A DNA stretch of 14,125 nucleotides from Chloroflexota bacterium (GTDB lineage: Bacteria; Chloroflexota; UBA6077), in contig JAMCTB010000127.1 in NCBI GenBank assembly GCA_023380955.1, positions 1-14,125 on the forward strand, given 5' to 3'. Below the pieces are notes generated by a model that saw only the letters and a program-made list of their open reading frames with translations, was not told the origin of the DNA and did not search any database. This document shows positions 1-7,334 of the stretch, piece after piece. Position 1 is the first letter of the stretch. Each line of letters starts with the position of its first letter. Both the position numbers and the translations under genes were made by a program.

Positions 1-1
1 C

Positions 2-181
2 GACGACGCCTTAGAGGCTATCGAGCAATCTCCCATCAAGCAGGTGGTGGTATCCAACACTATCCCCCTGGAACGGGAAACGGGCTCCAGGAAGCTGGAG
101 GTCCTGAGCGTTGGTCCGTTGATCGCCGAGTCCATCCTTCGAATTCACAAGGACATCTCACTGAGCAGCCTATTTGGCTAG
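2..181 (+). CDS. prs: Ribose-phosphate pyrophosphokinase, C-terminal end (5' truncated by window)
   Basis: The frame is open from the window edge to TAG at 179-181 and gives 59 residues that match the C-terminus of PRPP synthetase. Recognisable parts are a beta strand followed by SNTIPL, then LEVLSVGPLIAESILRIH, and the usual SLSSLF ending. The enzyme transfers pyrophosphate from ATP to ribose 5-phosphate, making the PRPP used for nucleotide, histidine and tryptophan synthesis. Only the last part of the second phosphoribosyltransferase-type domain is present, so the active-site loops cannot be checked. The stop overlaps or closely precedes the next gene on the same strand, which suggests co-transcription. 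The family call rests on the characteristic C-terminal sequence. Confidence 0.88.
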   Translation, partial: DDALEAIEQSPIKQVVVSNTIPLERETGSRKLEVLSVGPLIAESILRIHKDISLSSLFG

Positions 182-184
182 AGA

Positions 185-202
185 AGTTGGAGGTTTCCAA
201 CT
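185..202 (+). other. Short perfect hairpin at the prs / corC-like junction
   Basis: AGTTGGA (185-191) and TCCAACT (196-202) are perfect inverted repeats with a GGTT loop. They start three bases after the prs stop. The best Shine-Dalgarno-like string nearby, GGAGG (189-193), lies inside this hairpin. No T run follows, so it is not a convincing terminator. It could be an intercistronic processing or translation-control element. Confidence 0.45.
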
Positions 203-218
203 AGAGGATCTGGTAGAC

Positions 219-1487
219 GTGGACGTTTGGACGAGTCTGAGTGCGCTGCTGATACTGCTGGCACTGGTGGTTGGAAGCTCCGCGGGATACGGGGCACTGC
301 TGAAGCTGAATAAGGGCCGCCTCCGCTACCTGGCCGGCGAGGGCGTGCCCCGCGCCCGCTACCTGTTGGGGCTGATGGAGGAGGGTGCGACCCTGGAGAG
401 CTCCCTGGCAGCGGCCAATGGGGTTAGCCTGGCGCTGAGCGCCGTGGTGCTCACCCTGCTGGTCGGTGAGTACTTCGGTTTCGATACCACAGGCGGATTC
501 CTCGCCGGTTGCCTGGCCCTCCTGGGGCTGCTCTGGGTGCAGCTGTCCTCGAGAGCCGTCGGCTCTCTGCACCCGGACGATACCCTCATCCTGCTACAGG
601 GTCCGATGCGGGTGGGCAACCTCCTGCTCAGGCCCGTTACGATGCCGCTGCGGGCGCTGACCCGCCTGGTGCTTCCGATGGATCGGGAGTTGATCGCCGG
701 GATCGGCACGGCGAGCGACGAGGAGCTGAGGATGATAGTCGATGCCGCGGAGGAGAAAGGAACTCTCGAGGAGGAAGAGAGGGAGATGATCCACGGCATC
801 TTCGAGATGGGGGATCGCACGGCGAAGGAGATCCTGGTGCCTCGGGTGGACGTGGCGGCTGTGGAGGCGAGCGAGCCGCTGCGGCAGGTGCTGGAGACCA
901 TCAAGTCCAAGGGCCACTCCCGGATACCGATCTACGAGGAGACCATCGACAATATCGTGGGGATAGTCTACGCGAAGGATCTCCTCCGCCACATGGACGG
1001 CGGGTCTTTGGAGGAGCCGGCTCGAAGCCTCAGCCGGCCGCCGCACTTCATCCCCGAGTCGAAGAAGATCAACGAGTTGCTCCACGAGATGCAGCAGGGC
1101 AAGGTGCACATGGCCATCGTGGTGGACGAGTACGGCGGCACCGCGGGGGTGGTCACCATCGAGGACCTGTTGGAGGAGATCGTCGGCGAGATCCAGGACG
1201 AGTACGACCTGGAGGAGAAGCCGATCGAGAGGCTGGGCGACCAGGAAGCGATCTTCGACGCCCGGGTGAGCATCCACGACGTCAACGAAACCCTGTCGGT
1301 CACCCTGGCCGACGGTGAGTACGACACCGTCGGTGGCCTGGTGTACGACCGGCTGGGGAAGATCCCCGTGGTGGGGGACAAGATAGAGGTCGACGGCCTG
1401 TCCATCACGGTCCTCTCTACGGCCGGCAAGCGGATCAAGAAGGTGAAGATGCGGGTTGAGCCGGCGCCGGCACCTGAGAGGGGGTAG
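219..1487 (+). CDS. Hemolysin C / CorC family protein (CNNM-type membrane domain, CBS pair, CorC_HlyC domain)
   Basis: This is a membrane protein of the HlyC/CorC (CNNM-like) family, which is implicated in divalent cation (Mg2+/Co2+) efflux or tolerance; the substrate cannot be read from sequence. About 140 N-terminal residues carry hydrophobic stretches (SALLILLALVVG; LALSAVVLTLLVG; FLAGCLALLGLLWVQL). Next comes the acidic linker DAAEEKGTLEEEEREMI, then two CBS motifs (EILVPRVDVAAVE...HSRIPIYEE...IVGIVYAKDLL and KVHMAIVVDEYGGTAGVVTIEDLLEEIVGEI). The C-terminal CorC_HlyC domain contains EYDTVGGLVYDRLGKIPVVGD. Total length is about 420 residues, normal for the family. I prefer GTG at 219 because it puts the first membrane segment right at the N-terminus and GAGG lies at 204-207. 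TTG at 174 would extend the protein by 15 residues and overlap prs, with no ribosome binding site. cdd follows five bases after the stop, so co-transcription is likely. Confidence 0.88.
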   Translation: MDVWTSLSALLILLALVVGSSAGYGALLKLNKGRLRYLAGEGVPRARYLLGLMEEGATLESSLAAANGVSLALSAVVLTLLVGEYFGFDTTGGFLAGCLALLGLLWVQLSSRAVGSLHPDDTLILLQGPMRVGNLLLRPVTMPLRALTRLVLPMDRELIAGIGTASDEELRMIVDAAEEKGTLEEEEREMIHGIFEMGDRTAKEILVPRVDVAAVEASEPLRQVLETIKSKGHSRIPIYEETIDNIVGIVYAKDLLRHMDGGSLEEPARSLSRPPHFIPESKKINELLHEMQQGKVHMAIVVDEYGGTAGVVTIEDLLEEIVGEIQDEYDLEEKPIERLGDQEAIFDARVSIHDVNETLSVTLADGEYDTVGGLVYDRLGKIPVVGDKIEVDGLSITVLSTAGKRIKKVKMRVEPAPAPERG

Positions 1488-1492
1488 CATCG

Positions 1493-1900
1493 GTGGAGTT
1501 GGCCGACCCGATCGTCCGGAAGATGCGAGAGCTGGCCTGGGCCGCCTCGGAGCAGGCCTACGTCCCCTACAGTGGCTTCAAGGTGGGGGCGGCGGTGCTG
1601 GTGGAGGGAGGCGAGCTGTTTGCCGGCTGCAACGTGGAGAACGCCTCCTACTCCCTCACGATCTGCGCCGAGCGGAACGCCCTCTTCCAGGCAGTTGCCC
1701 GAGGCCACAGGCGGGTCCTGGCCGTCGCCATCTACACCCCAACCGCGGAGCCCTGCCCGCCGTGCGGTGCCTGCCGCCAGGCGCTGATCGAGTTCGGGCC
1801 CGATGTCGAGGTGTTCAGCTTTGGCGCCACCGCCGAGCAGTTTCACGCTCGTTTGAGCGATCTGCTCCCCCACTCCTTCTCCTCGAAGGAGCTGCGCTAG
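1493..1900 (+). CDS. cdd: Cytidine deaminase
   Basis: This 135-residue protein has the size of homotetrameric cytidine deaminases. It deaminates cytidine and deoxycytidine to uridine and deoxyuridine in pyrimidine salvage, in the cytoplasm. The zinc site is intact: Cys58 and catalytic Glu60 lie in TICAERNA, and Cys91 and Cys94 lie in CPPCGACRQAL. The substrate-binding NVENASY motif precedes them at 48-53, and YVPYSGFKVGAAV lies near the N-terminus, as is typical. Translation starts at GTG 1493, five bases after the upstream stop, with a purine-rich AGAGGGGG just before that stop. This spacing suggests translational coupling to the CBS protein gene. The last dozen or so residues (PHSFSSKELR) are ordinary for the family. 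Confidence 0.94.
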   Translation: MELADPIVRKMRELAWAASEQAYVPYSGFKVGAAVLVEGGELFAGCNVENASYSLTICAERNALFQAVARGHRRVLAVAIYTPTAEPCPPCGACRQALIEFGPDVEVFSFGATAEQFHARLSDLLPHSFSSKELR

Positions 1901-1912
1901 CCCTTCCTGGAC

Positions 1913-1999
1913 CCGGCAGGCTCCTGCCGGAGAGGCGGCTCAGAAGTTGCTGAGCGGCCTCCCCGGCTCTGCGGACCATCGACCGGGGGTCAAGAGGCC
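1913..1999 (+). other. Structured GC-rich spacer / trmD leader with nested hairpins
   Basis: Two strong inverted repeats occur in tandem after cdd. CCGGCAGG (1913-1920) pairs with CCTGCCGG (1923-1930). GAGGCGGCTCAG (1932-1943) pairs with CTGAGCGGCCTC (1950-1961) with one mismatch and an AAGTTG loop. GGCCTC (1956-1961) can alternatively pair with GAGGCC (1994-1999), which would open the second hairpin, and GACC-GGG-GGTC (1981-1991) forms a smaller stem. No T run follows, so this is not a classical terminator. It may be a palindromic repeat, a weak cdd 3' end or a structured trmD leader. No known RNA family was recognised. Confidence 0.5.
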
Positions 2000-2059
2000 G
2001 TGCGTTCCCCGGGGACCGCCGATGGGGCCGAGGGCATAGATCTCACAGGAGGCCGAACA

Positions 2060-2767
2060 ATGAAGGTCGACATAATCACCCTGTTCCCGGGCATGTTCCG
2101 CGGCCTGCTGGAGGAGAGCATCCTCGGCCGGGCGAGGGATCGAGGGCTGCTGGAGATCGGGGTTCACAACCTGCGCGACTTCGCGACGGGCCGGCACCAG
2201 GTGGTGGACGACTACACCTTCGGCGGCGGTCCTGGCATGGTGCTGAAGCCGGAGCCGATCTTCGCCGCGGTGGAGTCACTCCGCCGGGAAGGCTCTCGGG
2301 TCGTGCTGATGAGCCCCCAGGGGCGGGTGTTTCGCCAGGCGATCGCGCAGCAGCTGTCCCGGTTGGAGCACCTTGTGCTGCTGTGTGGCCACTACGAGGG
2401 GGTGGACGAGAGGGTTCGGGAGCAGCTGGTGGACGACGAGCTGTCCATCGGGGACTACGTCCTGACGGGCGGGGAGCTGGCCGCGATGGTGGTGGTAGAC
2501 GCGGTGACCAGGCTGATCCCCGGGGTGCTGGGCGGCGAGGAATCCACCCTGGAAGAGTCCTTCGCGGCGGGGTTGTTAGAGTACCCCCATTACACCCGTC
2601 CGGCCAGCTTCCGCGGCTGGGAGGTGCCGGAGGTGCTGCTCTCGGGGGATCACGCTCGAGTAGCCCGATGGCGGCGGGAGCAGAGCCTGCTGCGCACCCT
2701 GCGGAGGCGCCCGGAGCTGCTCCGGCCAGAGCGCTGGGAGGAGCTGCGCAAGCTGGGACTGATCTAG
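2060..2767 (+). CDS. trmD: tRNA (guanine37-N1)-methyltransferase
   Basis: TrmD uses S-adenosylmethionine to methylate G37 next to the anticodon of tRNAs that carry G36, which prevents +1 frameshifting. The 235-residue length is typical. SPOUT trefoil-knot features are clear: [13 protein letters not shown] at the start, [15 protein letters not shown] (50-64), [13 protein letters not shown] (107-119), [13 protein letters not shown] (129-141), RLIPGVLG (151-158), [11 protein letters not shown] (171-181) and the C-terminal [17 protein letters not shown] 2060 is chosen because AGGAGG at 2047-2052 sits seven bases upstream; the same frame stays open back to 2000 without another ribosome binding site. 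Glu166 stands where, by my recalled alignment, proteobacterial enzymes have the catalytic Asp169. The gene is not beside rpsP, rimM or rplS, its common partners elsewhere. Confidence 0.95.
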   Translation: MKVDIITLFPGMFRGLLEESILGRARDRGLLEIGVHNLRDFATGRHQVVDDYTFGGGPGMVLKPEPIFAAVESLRREGSRVVLMSPQGRVFRQAIAQQLSRLEHLVLLCGHYEGVDERVREQLVDDELSIGDYVLTGGELAAMVVVDAVTRLIPGVLGGEESTLEESFAAGLLEYPHYTRPASFRGWEVPEVLLSGDHARVARWRREQSLLRTLRRRPELLRPERWEELRKLGLI

Positions 2768-2786
2768 TACACGACCACAGAGAAGG

Positions 2787-2874
2787 TGACATGTACTGTC
2801 ATGCTGAGCGCAGCGAAGCATCTCCCCCGTGGCGAGAGGAGATCCTTCGCTGTCGCTCAGGATGACACCTGTCA
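2787..2874. repeat. MITE/REP-like inverted repeat upstream of glyQS
   Basis: The core left arm (2797-2824, starting TGTCATGCTGAGCG) pairs with the right arm (2839-2867, ending CTCAGGATGACA) at about 26 of 28 positions with one bulge and a 14-base centre. Outside this, TGACA (2787-2791) and TGTCA (2870-2874) extend the symmetry. From memory, this sequence belongs to a family of short interspersed palindromes found in many copies in diverse bacterial genomes. Its translation (LSAAKHL...FAVAQDD) turns up as spurious predicted proteins. It carries no gene of its own. It lies 19 bases after the trmD stop and could act as a 3' hairpin for that transcript. Confidence 0.85.
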
Positions 2875-2905
2875 GAACCATCGTGGCGGGGGAGTAGTAG
2901 GTTCG

Positions 2906-2934
2906 TTGACTTTGCCCTGGGCGTCGGATATCAT
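2906..2934 (+). promoter_or_regulatory. Sigma70/SigA-type promoter for glyQS
   Basis: TTGACT (2906-2911) and TATCAT (2929-2934) each match consensus at five of six positions and are separated by exactly 17 bases. In such GC-rich DNA this is a strong match. Transcription would start near 2941-2943, about 60 bases before the glyQS start codon. It is the best promoter in the window. Confidence 0.72.
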
Positions 2935-2951
2935 TTCGGTCAGGATGGGGG

Positions 2952-2986
2952 CCTCTCGCCCGCTATGTGGCGAGAAGGTCTTTTTT
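2952..2986 (+). terminator. Intrinsic terminator-like hairpin in the glyQS leader (possible attenuator)
   Basis: CCTCTCGCC (2952-2960) pairs with GGCGAGAAGG (2969-2978), with one bulged base and an eight-base loop. It is followed by TC and six Ts (2981-2986). This looks like a rho-independent terminator. It lies downstream of the 2906-2934 promoter and upstream of the glyQS ribosome binding site, where it would cut glyQS transcription unless relieved. The alternative is that it only stops read-through from trmD. Confidence 0.65.
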
Positions 2987-3002
2987 CTGAGGAGGAAAGC
3001 TT

Positions 3003-4310
3003 TTGGGCCGTCCCGTACCTGACATGGACACCATCGTCTCCCTCTGCAAGAGACGAGGTTTCATCTTCCCTAGCAGTGAGATCTACGGCGGTTTCGCCAG
3101 CACCTGGGACTACGGACCTCTCGGGAGTCTGCTAAAGAGCAACGTCAAGGCGGCCTGGACCAGGAGTGTGGTCCAGGAGCGCGATGACATGGTTCTCATC
3201 GACGCAGCCATCCTGATGGCCCCGCAGGTGTGGCGTGCCTCCGGTCACCTCGAGAGCTTCACCGATCCCCTGGTGGACTGCCTGGTGTGCAGGCAACGGT
3301 TTCGGGCCGATCACCTGGAAACCGATCGGTGCCCCGCTTGTGGCGGCGAGCTGACCGAGGCCCGGCAGTTCAACATGATGTTCAAGACCTTCGTGGGGCC
3401 TGTGGAGGACGAAGCTTCCGTGGCCTACCTGCGACCGGAGACGGCGCAGGGTATCTTCGTCAACTTCAAGAACGTCCAGACCACTACGCGCCGCAAGCTC
3501 CCCTTCGGCATCGCTCAGGTGGGCAAGGCCTTCCGAAACGAGATCACGCCGGGCAACTTCACCTTCCGGACCCGCGAGTTCGAGCAGATGGAGATCGAGT
3601 ACTTCGTTACCCCCGGGAGCGACGAGGAGTGGCACCGGAAGTGGGTCGAGGATCGAAGGGGCTGGTACAGCCGCTACGGGATGCGAGAGGAGAACCTGCA
3701 GCTGCGGGAGCACGCCCGCGAGGAGTTGGCCCACTACGCCAAGGCGACGGTGGACATCGAGTACCACTTCCCGTTCGGCTGGTCGGAGCTGGAGGGCATC
3801 GCCAACCGAACCGATTTCGACCTGCGGCAGCACCAGGCCGCCAGCGGTGAGGATCTGACCTACTTCGAGGAGCAGACCCGGGAGCGGTTCCTCCCCTACG
3901 TGATCGAGCCCTCGGCCGGCGCCGATCGGGCGACTTTGGCTTTTTTGGTCGACGCCTACGATGAGGAGCCGGACAAGGAAGAGACACGAGTGGTGATGCG
4001 TTTCCACAAGGATCTCGCCCCGATCAAGGTGGCCTTCCTACCCCTCTCTCGCAAGCCCGATCTGGTAGACCTGACCAAGAAAGCACAGAAGCTGGTCCGT
4101 CCGTTGCTGATGACGGCCTACGATGACACCCAGAGCATCGGCCGCCGCTATCGAAGGCAGGACGAGATCGGCACACCCTACTGCGTCACTATCGACTTCC
4201 AGAGTTTGGAAGATAACGCCGCAACCATCCGCGAGAGGGACACCATGACGCAGGTGCGGGTTCCCATCGATGAGTTGCCCGCCTGGTTTGCCGACGCCTA
4301 CAAGCCGTGA
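3003..4310 (+). CDS. glyQS: Glycyl-tRNA synthetase, single-chain (alpha2) type
   Basis: This 435-residue class II synthetase attaches glycine to tRNA-Gly. It is the single-polypeptide homodimeric kind, not the separate alpha/beta form. Visible parts are the N-terminal [18 protein letters not shown] (24-41), and a zinc-type insertion with CxxC pairs Cys93/Cys96 and Cys110/Cys113. The class II core has [12 protein letters not shown] (144-155), [19 protein letters not shown] (177-195) and [10 protein letters not shown] near 300. The C-terminal anticodon-binding domain starts at about [11 protein letters not shown]. Start codon TTG 3003 is supported by AGGAGG at 2990-2995, seven bases upstream; ATG 3024 would lie 28 bases from that site. 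The gene has its own likely promoter and a terminator-like leader hairpin, so attenuation control is possible. No T-box sequence was seen. It is followed by ppdK after 104 bases. Confidence 0.95.
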   Translation: MGRPVPDMDTIVSLCKRRGFIFPSSEIYGGFASTWDYGPLGSLLKSNVKAAWTRSVVQERDDMVLIDAAILMAPQVWRASGHLESFTDPLVDCLVCRQRFRADHLETDRCPACGGELTEARQFNMMFKTFVGPVEDEASVAYLRPETAQGIFVNFKNVQTTTRRKLPFGIAQVGKAFRNEITPGNFTFRTREFEQMEIEYFVTPGSDEEWHRKWVEDRRGWYSRYGMREENLQLREHAREELAHYAKATVDIEYHFPFGWSELEGIANRTDFDLRQHQAASGEDLTYFEEQTRERFLPYVIEPSAGADRATLAFLVDAYDEEPDKEETRVVMRFHKDLAPIKVAFLPLSRKPDLVDLTKKAQKLVRPLLMTAYDDTQSIGRRYRRQDEIGTPYCVTIDFQSLEDNAATIRERDTMTQVRVPIDELPAWFADAYKP

Positions 4311-4414
4311 CTGGAGTCGGACAGCGTGCCCTGGGAGTGCCCGCCACCGGTGCAGAGGGTATCGGGCCGTGCGGTACTCCGGGTGTCCGCAATAAGTAGG
4401 AGGAGAGAAACCCT

Positions 4415-7252
4415 ATGGCTCAGACCCAGACATCGAGCAAGCCCTCATCCACCGGGAAGAAGTGGGTGTATCTCTTCGAGGAGGGGGAGGGATCCTGGCG
4501 CGACCTCCTCGGGGGTAAAGGTTCAGGGCTAGCTTCCATGACCAAAGCGGGGCTGCCGGTGCCCCCCGGCTTCACCATCACCACGGAGGCCTGCAACGAG
4601 TTCCTGGCCATCGGGGAGCGGTTTCCTGAGGGCATGTGGGACCAGGCGATGTCGGCCCTGAAAGAGGTGGAGCGGAAGACCGGCAAGAAGCTGGGCGATC
4701 CGAACAATCCGCTGCTGGTGTCGGTCCGCTCGGGCGCCAAGTTCTCCATGCCCGGCATGATGGACACGGTGCTGAACCTGGGCCTCAACGATGAGACCGT
4801 CAAGGGGCTGGCCGCCCTCACCCGCGACGAGCGCTTCGCCTACGATGCCTACCGGCGGTTCATCTCGATGTTCGGCCGCATCGTCATGGGGATCGAAGGC
4901 GGCAAGTTCGAGCACGTCCTCGACCAGTACAAGGAGAGGACCGGAGTCAAGTCCGACGCCGAGCTGAGCGCCGACAGCCTGAAGAGGATCGTCGAGGAGT
5001 ACAAGGTCATCTTCAAGGCGGCGACCGGCAGCGACTTCCCCACCGATCCCTACGAACAGCTCCGGCTGGCCATCAGGGCCGTGTTTGGTTCCTGGAACGG
5101 CAAGCGTGCCATCGACTACCGCAACTACAACAAGATCCCCCACACCCTGGGCACCGCGGTCAACGTTCAGACCATGGTCTTCGGGAACATGGGGAACGAC
5201 TCGGGCACCGGCGTGGCCTTCACCCGCAATCCTTCGACGGGTGAGAAGGCGCTGTACGGCGAGTTCCTGATCAACGCCCAGGGCGAGGACGTGGTGGCCG
5301 GCATCCGGACCCCGGAGCCGATCGCCCGCTTGCAGGACGAGCTGCCCCAGGTGGCGCAGCAGTTCAAGGAGATCGCGCAGCGACTGGAGAGCTACTACCG
5401 CGACATCCAGGACATGGAGTTCACTGTCGAGCGTGGGAAGCTGTACATGCTGCAGACCCGCTCCGGCAAGAGGACGGCTCAGGCCGCGGTGAAGATCGCC
5501 GTCGACATGGTGAAGGAGGGGATCATCACCCCCGAAGAGGCCATCATGCGGGTGGAGCCCGGCCACGTGGTGCAGCTGCTGCTGCCCGGGTTCGATCCGA
5601 GCGCCAAGGATGGTGCCGCCCGGGAGGGCAGGATGCTGACCAAGGGGCTGAACGCCTCCCCCGGCGCGGCTGTGGGCAAGGCCGTTTTCGACCCTGACAG
5701 GGCGGAAGAGTGGGGCAACGCCGGACAGAGGGTGGTGCTGGTCCGCACCGAGACCTCTCCGGACGACGTCCATGGGATGATCGCCGCCCAGGGTGTGCTC
5801 ACCGCCCGCGGCGGCGCAACCAGCCACGCGGCCGTGGTGGCTCGGGGCATGGGCAAGCCCTGCGTGTCCGGTGCCGAGGGGGTCGTGGTGGACGGGGAGC
5901 GCCGCCAGTTCACTGCCGGCGGCAAGGTGGTGAAGGAGGGCGACGTCATCTCCATCGACGGCGCCACCGGCGAGGTGTTCGTGGGTGAGATCCCGGTTCG
6001 GGCCCCCAGCTTCGGCGAGCTGAAGGATCTGGACCAGATCCTGAAGTGGGCCGACGAGAAGCGGCGGCTGGGCGTGTGGGCCAACGCGGACTATCCGCGC
6101 GATGCCATAAAGGCTCGGGAGTACGGCGCCGAGGGGATCGGCCTCTGCCGCACCGAGCACATGTTCATGGAGACCGACCGGCTCCCCATCGTCCAGAAGA
6201 TGATCCTCGCGGCCCCGGAAGCCGCGCGCCTCGGTGCCGAGCTGGAGAAGGCCAAGGCCGACCTGGCTTCGGCCACGGCGGACCGCAAGGGCGCTCTGCA
6301 GGAGCGAATCGCCGAGCTGGAGAGGGAGGCCTCGGGCCCTCTCAGCTCCTACCGGTCGGCTCTCGACGAGCTGCTTCCCATTCAGAAGGGGGACTTCGTC
6401 GGTATCTTCCGGGCGATGGCCGGCCTGCCCGTCATCATCCGGACCATCGACCCGCCGCTCCACGAGTTCCTCCCCGACCACGAGACCCTGCTGGTCGAGG
6501 TCACGGAGCTGAGGCTGAGGGGCGATCGGCCCCAGGAGCTGGCTCAGAAGGAGCGGCTGCTCCAGGCCGTCGGATCGATGCGCGAGGCGAACCCGATGCT
6601 GGGGCTGCGGGGATGCCGCCTGGGCATTCTCTACCCGGAGATCGTAGAGATGCAGGTACGGGCTATCGTCGGGGCAGCCTGCGAGCTGACCAAGGAGGGG
6701 GTCGTCGTCAAGCCCGAGATCATGATCCCGCTGGTCGGCCACATCAACGAGCTGCACCTGGTCCGGGGGCAGGTGGAGCACATCGCGCAGCAGGTCATGA
6801 AGGAGTACGGCGTACAGGTCCACTACAAGGTCGGGACGATGATCGAGATCCCGCGGGCCGCTTTGACCGCGGACGAGATCGCCAGGGATGCCCAGTTCTT
6901 CAGCTTCGGCACCAACGACCTGACCCAGACCACCTTCGGCTTCTCCCGGGACGATGCCGAGGGCAAGTTCCTGCTGCAGTACGTGGATCGGAAGATCCTG
7001 CCGGTGAACCCGTTCCAGACCCTGGATCGGAACGGCGTCGGCAAGCTGATCAAGATGGCCGTCGAGTTGGGGCGCGGAACTCGGGGCGATCTCGAGGTCG
7101 GCATCTGCGGCGAGCATGGAGGGGATCCCAGCTCCATCGAGTTCTGCCATCAGGTGGGGCTCAACTACGTGAGCTGCTCCCCCTTCCGGGTTCCGGTTGC
7201 CCGTCTGGCGGCCGCTCAAGCGGCACTCGGGCAGGCCGAGAAGGACAAGTAG
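4415..7252 (+). CDS. ppdK: Pyruvate, phosphate dikinase
   Basis: PPDK interconverts pyruvate + ATP + phosphate and PEP + AMP + pyrophosphate, working in gluconeogenesis or pyrophosphate-linked glycolysis. Three parts are visible. The N-terminal nucleotide-binding domain has LLGGKGSGLASM and KFSMPGMMDTVLNLGLN. The swivelling phosphohistidine domain has GGATSHAAVVARGMGKPC, with His471 as phosphocarrier and Thr469 at the position targeted by regulatory kinases in other PPDKs. The C-terminal PEP/pyruvate TIM barrel has RTEHMF, a long run of conserved barrel segments and CGEHGGDP, with catalytic Cys898. At 945 residues it is longer than the roughly 870-900 usual. The extra length is mainly a charged, coiled-coil-like stretch at about 600-650 (AELEKAKADLASATADRKGA onward). 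ATG 4415 has AGGAGG at 4398-4403. No promoter is evident in the 104-base gap from glyQS, so read-through from glyQS is plausible. Confidence 0.96.
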   Translation: MAQTQTSSKPSSTGKKWVYLFEEGEGSWRDLLGGKGSGLASMTKAGLPVPPGFTITTEACNEFLAIGERFPEGMWDQAMSALKEVERKTGKKLGDPNNPLLVSVRSGAKFSMPGMMDTVLNLGLNDETVKGLAALTRDERFAYDAYRRFISMFGRIVMGIEGGKFEHVLDQYKERTGVKSDAELSADSLKRIVEEYKVIFKAATGSDFPTDPYEQLRLAIRAVFGSWNGKRAIDYRNYNKIPHTLGTAVNVQTMVFGNMGNDSGTGVAFTRNPSTGEKALYGEFLINAQGEDVVAGIRTPEPIARLQDELPQVAQQFKEIAQRLESYYRDIQDMEFTVERGKLYMLQTRSGKRTAQAAVKIAVDMVKEGIITPEEAIMRVEPGHVVQLLLPGFDPSAKDGAAREGRMLTKGLNASPGAAVGKAVFDPDRAEEWGNAGQRVVLVRTETSPDDVHGMIAAQGVLTARGGATSHAAVVARGMGKPCVSGAEGVVVDGERRQFTAGGKVVKEGDVISIDGATGEVFVGEIPVRAPSFGELKDLDQILKWADEKRRLGVWANADYPRDAIKAREYGAEGIGLCRTEHMFMETDRLPIVQKMILAAPEAARLGAELEKAKADLASATADRKGALQERIAELEREASGPLSSYRSALDELLPIQKGDFVGIFRAMAGLPVIIRTIDPPLHEFLPDHETLLVEVTELRLRGDRPQELAQKERLLQAVGSMREANPMLGLRGCRLGILYPEIVEMQVRAIVGAACELTKEGVVVKPEIMIPLVGHINELHLVRGQVEHIAQQVMKEYGVQVHYKVGTMIEIPRAALTADEIARDAQFFSFGTNDLTQTTFGFSRDDAEGKFLLQYVDRKILPVNPFQTLDRNGVGKLIKMAVELGRGTRGDLEVGICGEHGGDPSSIEFCHQVGLNYVSCSPFRVPVARLAAAQAALGQAEKDK

Positions 7253-7261
7253 CATTCGAGG

Positions 7262-7289
7262 AGGGGCGGGTCGTCCCCGACCCGCCCCT
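7262..7289. repeat. Perfect GC-rich palindrome after ppdK
   Basis: AGGGGCGGGTCG (7262-7273) and CGACCCGCCCCT (7278-7289) are perfect 12-base inverted repeats around TCCC, beginning ten bases after the ppdK stop. No T run follows. The GGGGCGGGT...ACCCGCCCC form resembles short interspersed palindromes I associate with several Chloroflexota-type genomes. It could stabilise the ppdK 3' end or weakly terminate transcription. Confidence 0.75.
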
Positions 7290-7300
7290 ACAAGGCACCA

Positions 7301-7334
7301 GCCGGTGATTCCCCCTCCCGGGGACCATGCCGGC
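7301..7334 (+). other. Possible second hairpin in the dgt leader
   Basis: TCCCC (7310-7314) pairs with GGGGA (7320-7324) around a five-base loop. GCCGG (7301-7305) can pair with CCGGC (7330-7334) across an internal loop. The structure is weak and no known RNA family was recognised. The rest of the ppdK-dgt gap shows no convincing promoter. Confidence 0.25.

Noticed and set aside
509..1318. 269-codon plus-strand frame inside the CorC-like gene
   Set aside because: It is rich in G, R, A and P with no domain; a shadow of the CBS protein gene in another frame.
2000..2059. N-terminal extension of trmD
   Set aside because: The frame is open, but the AGGAGG at 2047-2052 and the canonical [11 protein letters not shown] start at 2060 decide the start.
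2941..3002. T-box riboswitch upstream of glyQS
   Set aside because: The leader is only about 60 bases and I find no GGGTGGNACCGCG-like T-box or specifier stem.
2786..3022. 78-codon open frame in the trmD-glyQS gap
   Set aside because: Its first part is the translation of the MITE-like repeat (LSAAKHL...FAVAQDD), a well-known type of spurious protein. Only the 3' end starting at 2945 is kept, as a leader-peptide hypothesis.
4529..7255. Very long open frame (908 codons) on the minus strand
   Set aside because: It lies entirely opposite ppdK, has low-complexity composition typical of GC-rich antisense frames, and matches no family I recognise. It is a codon-bias shadow.
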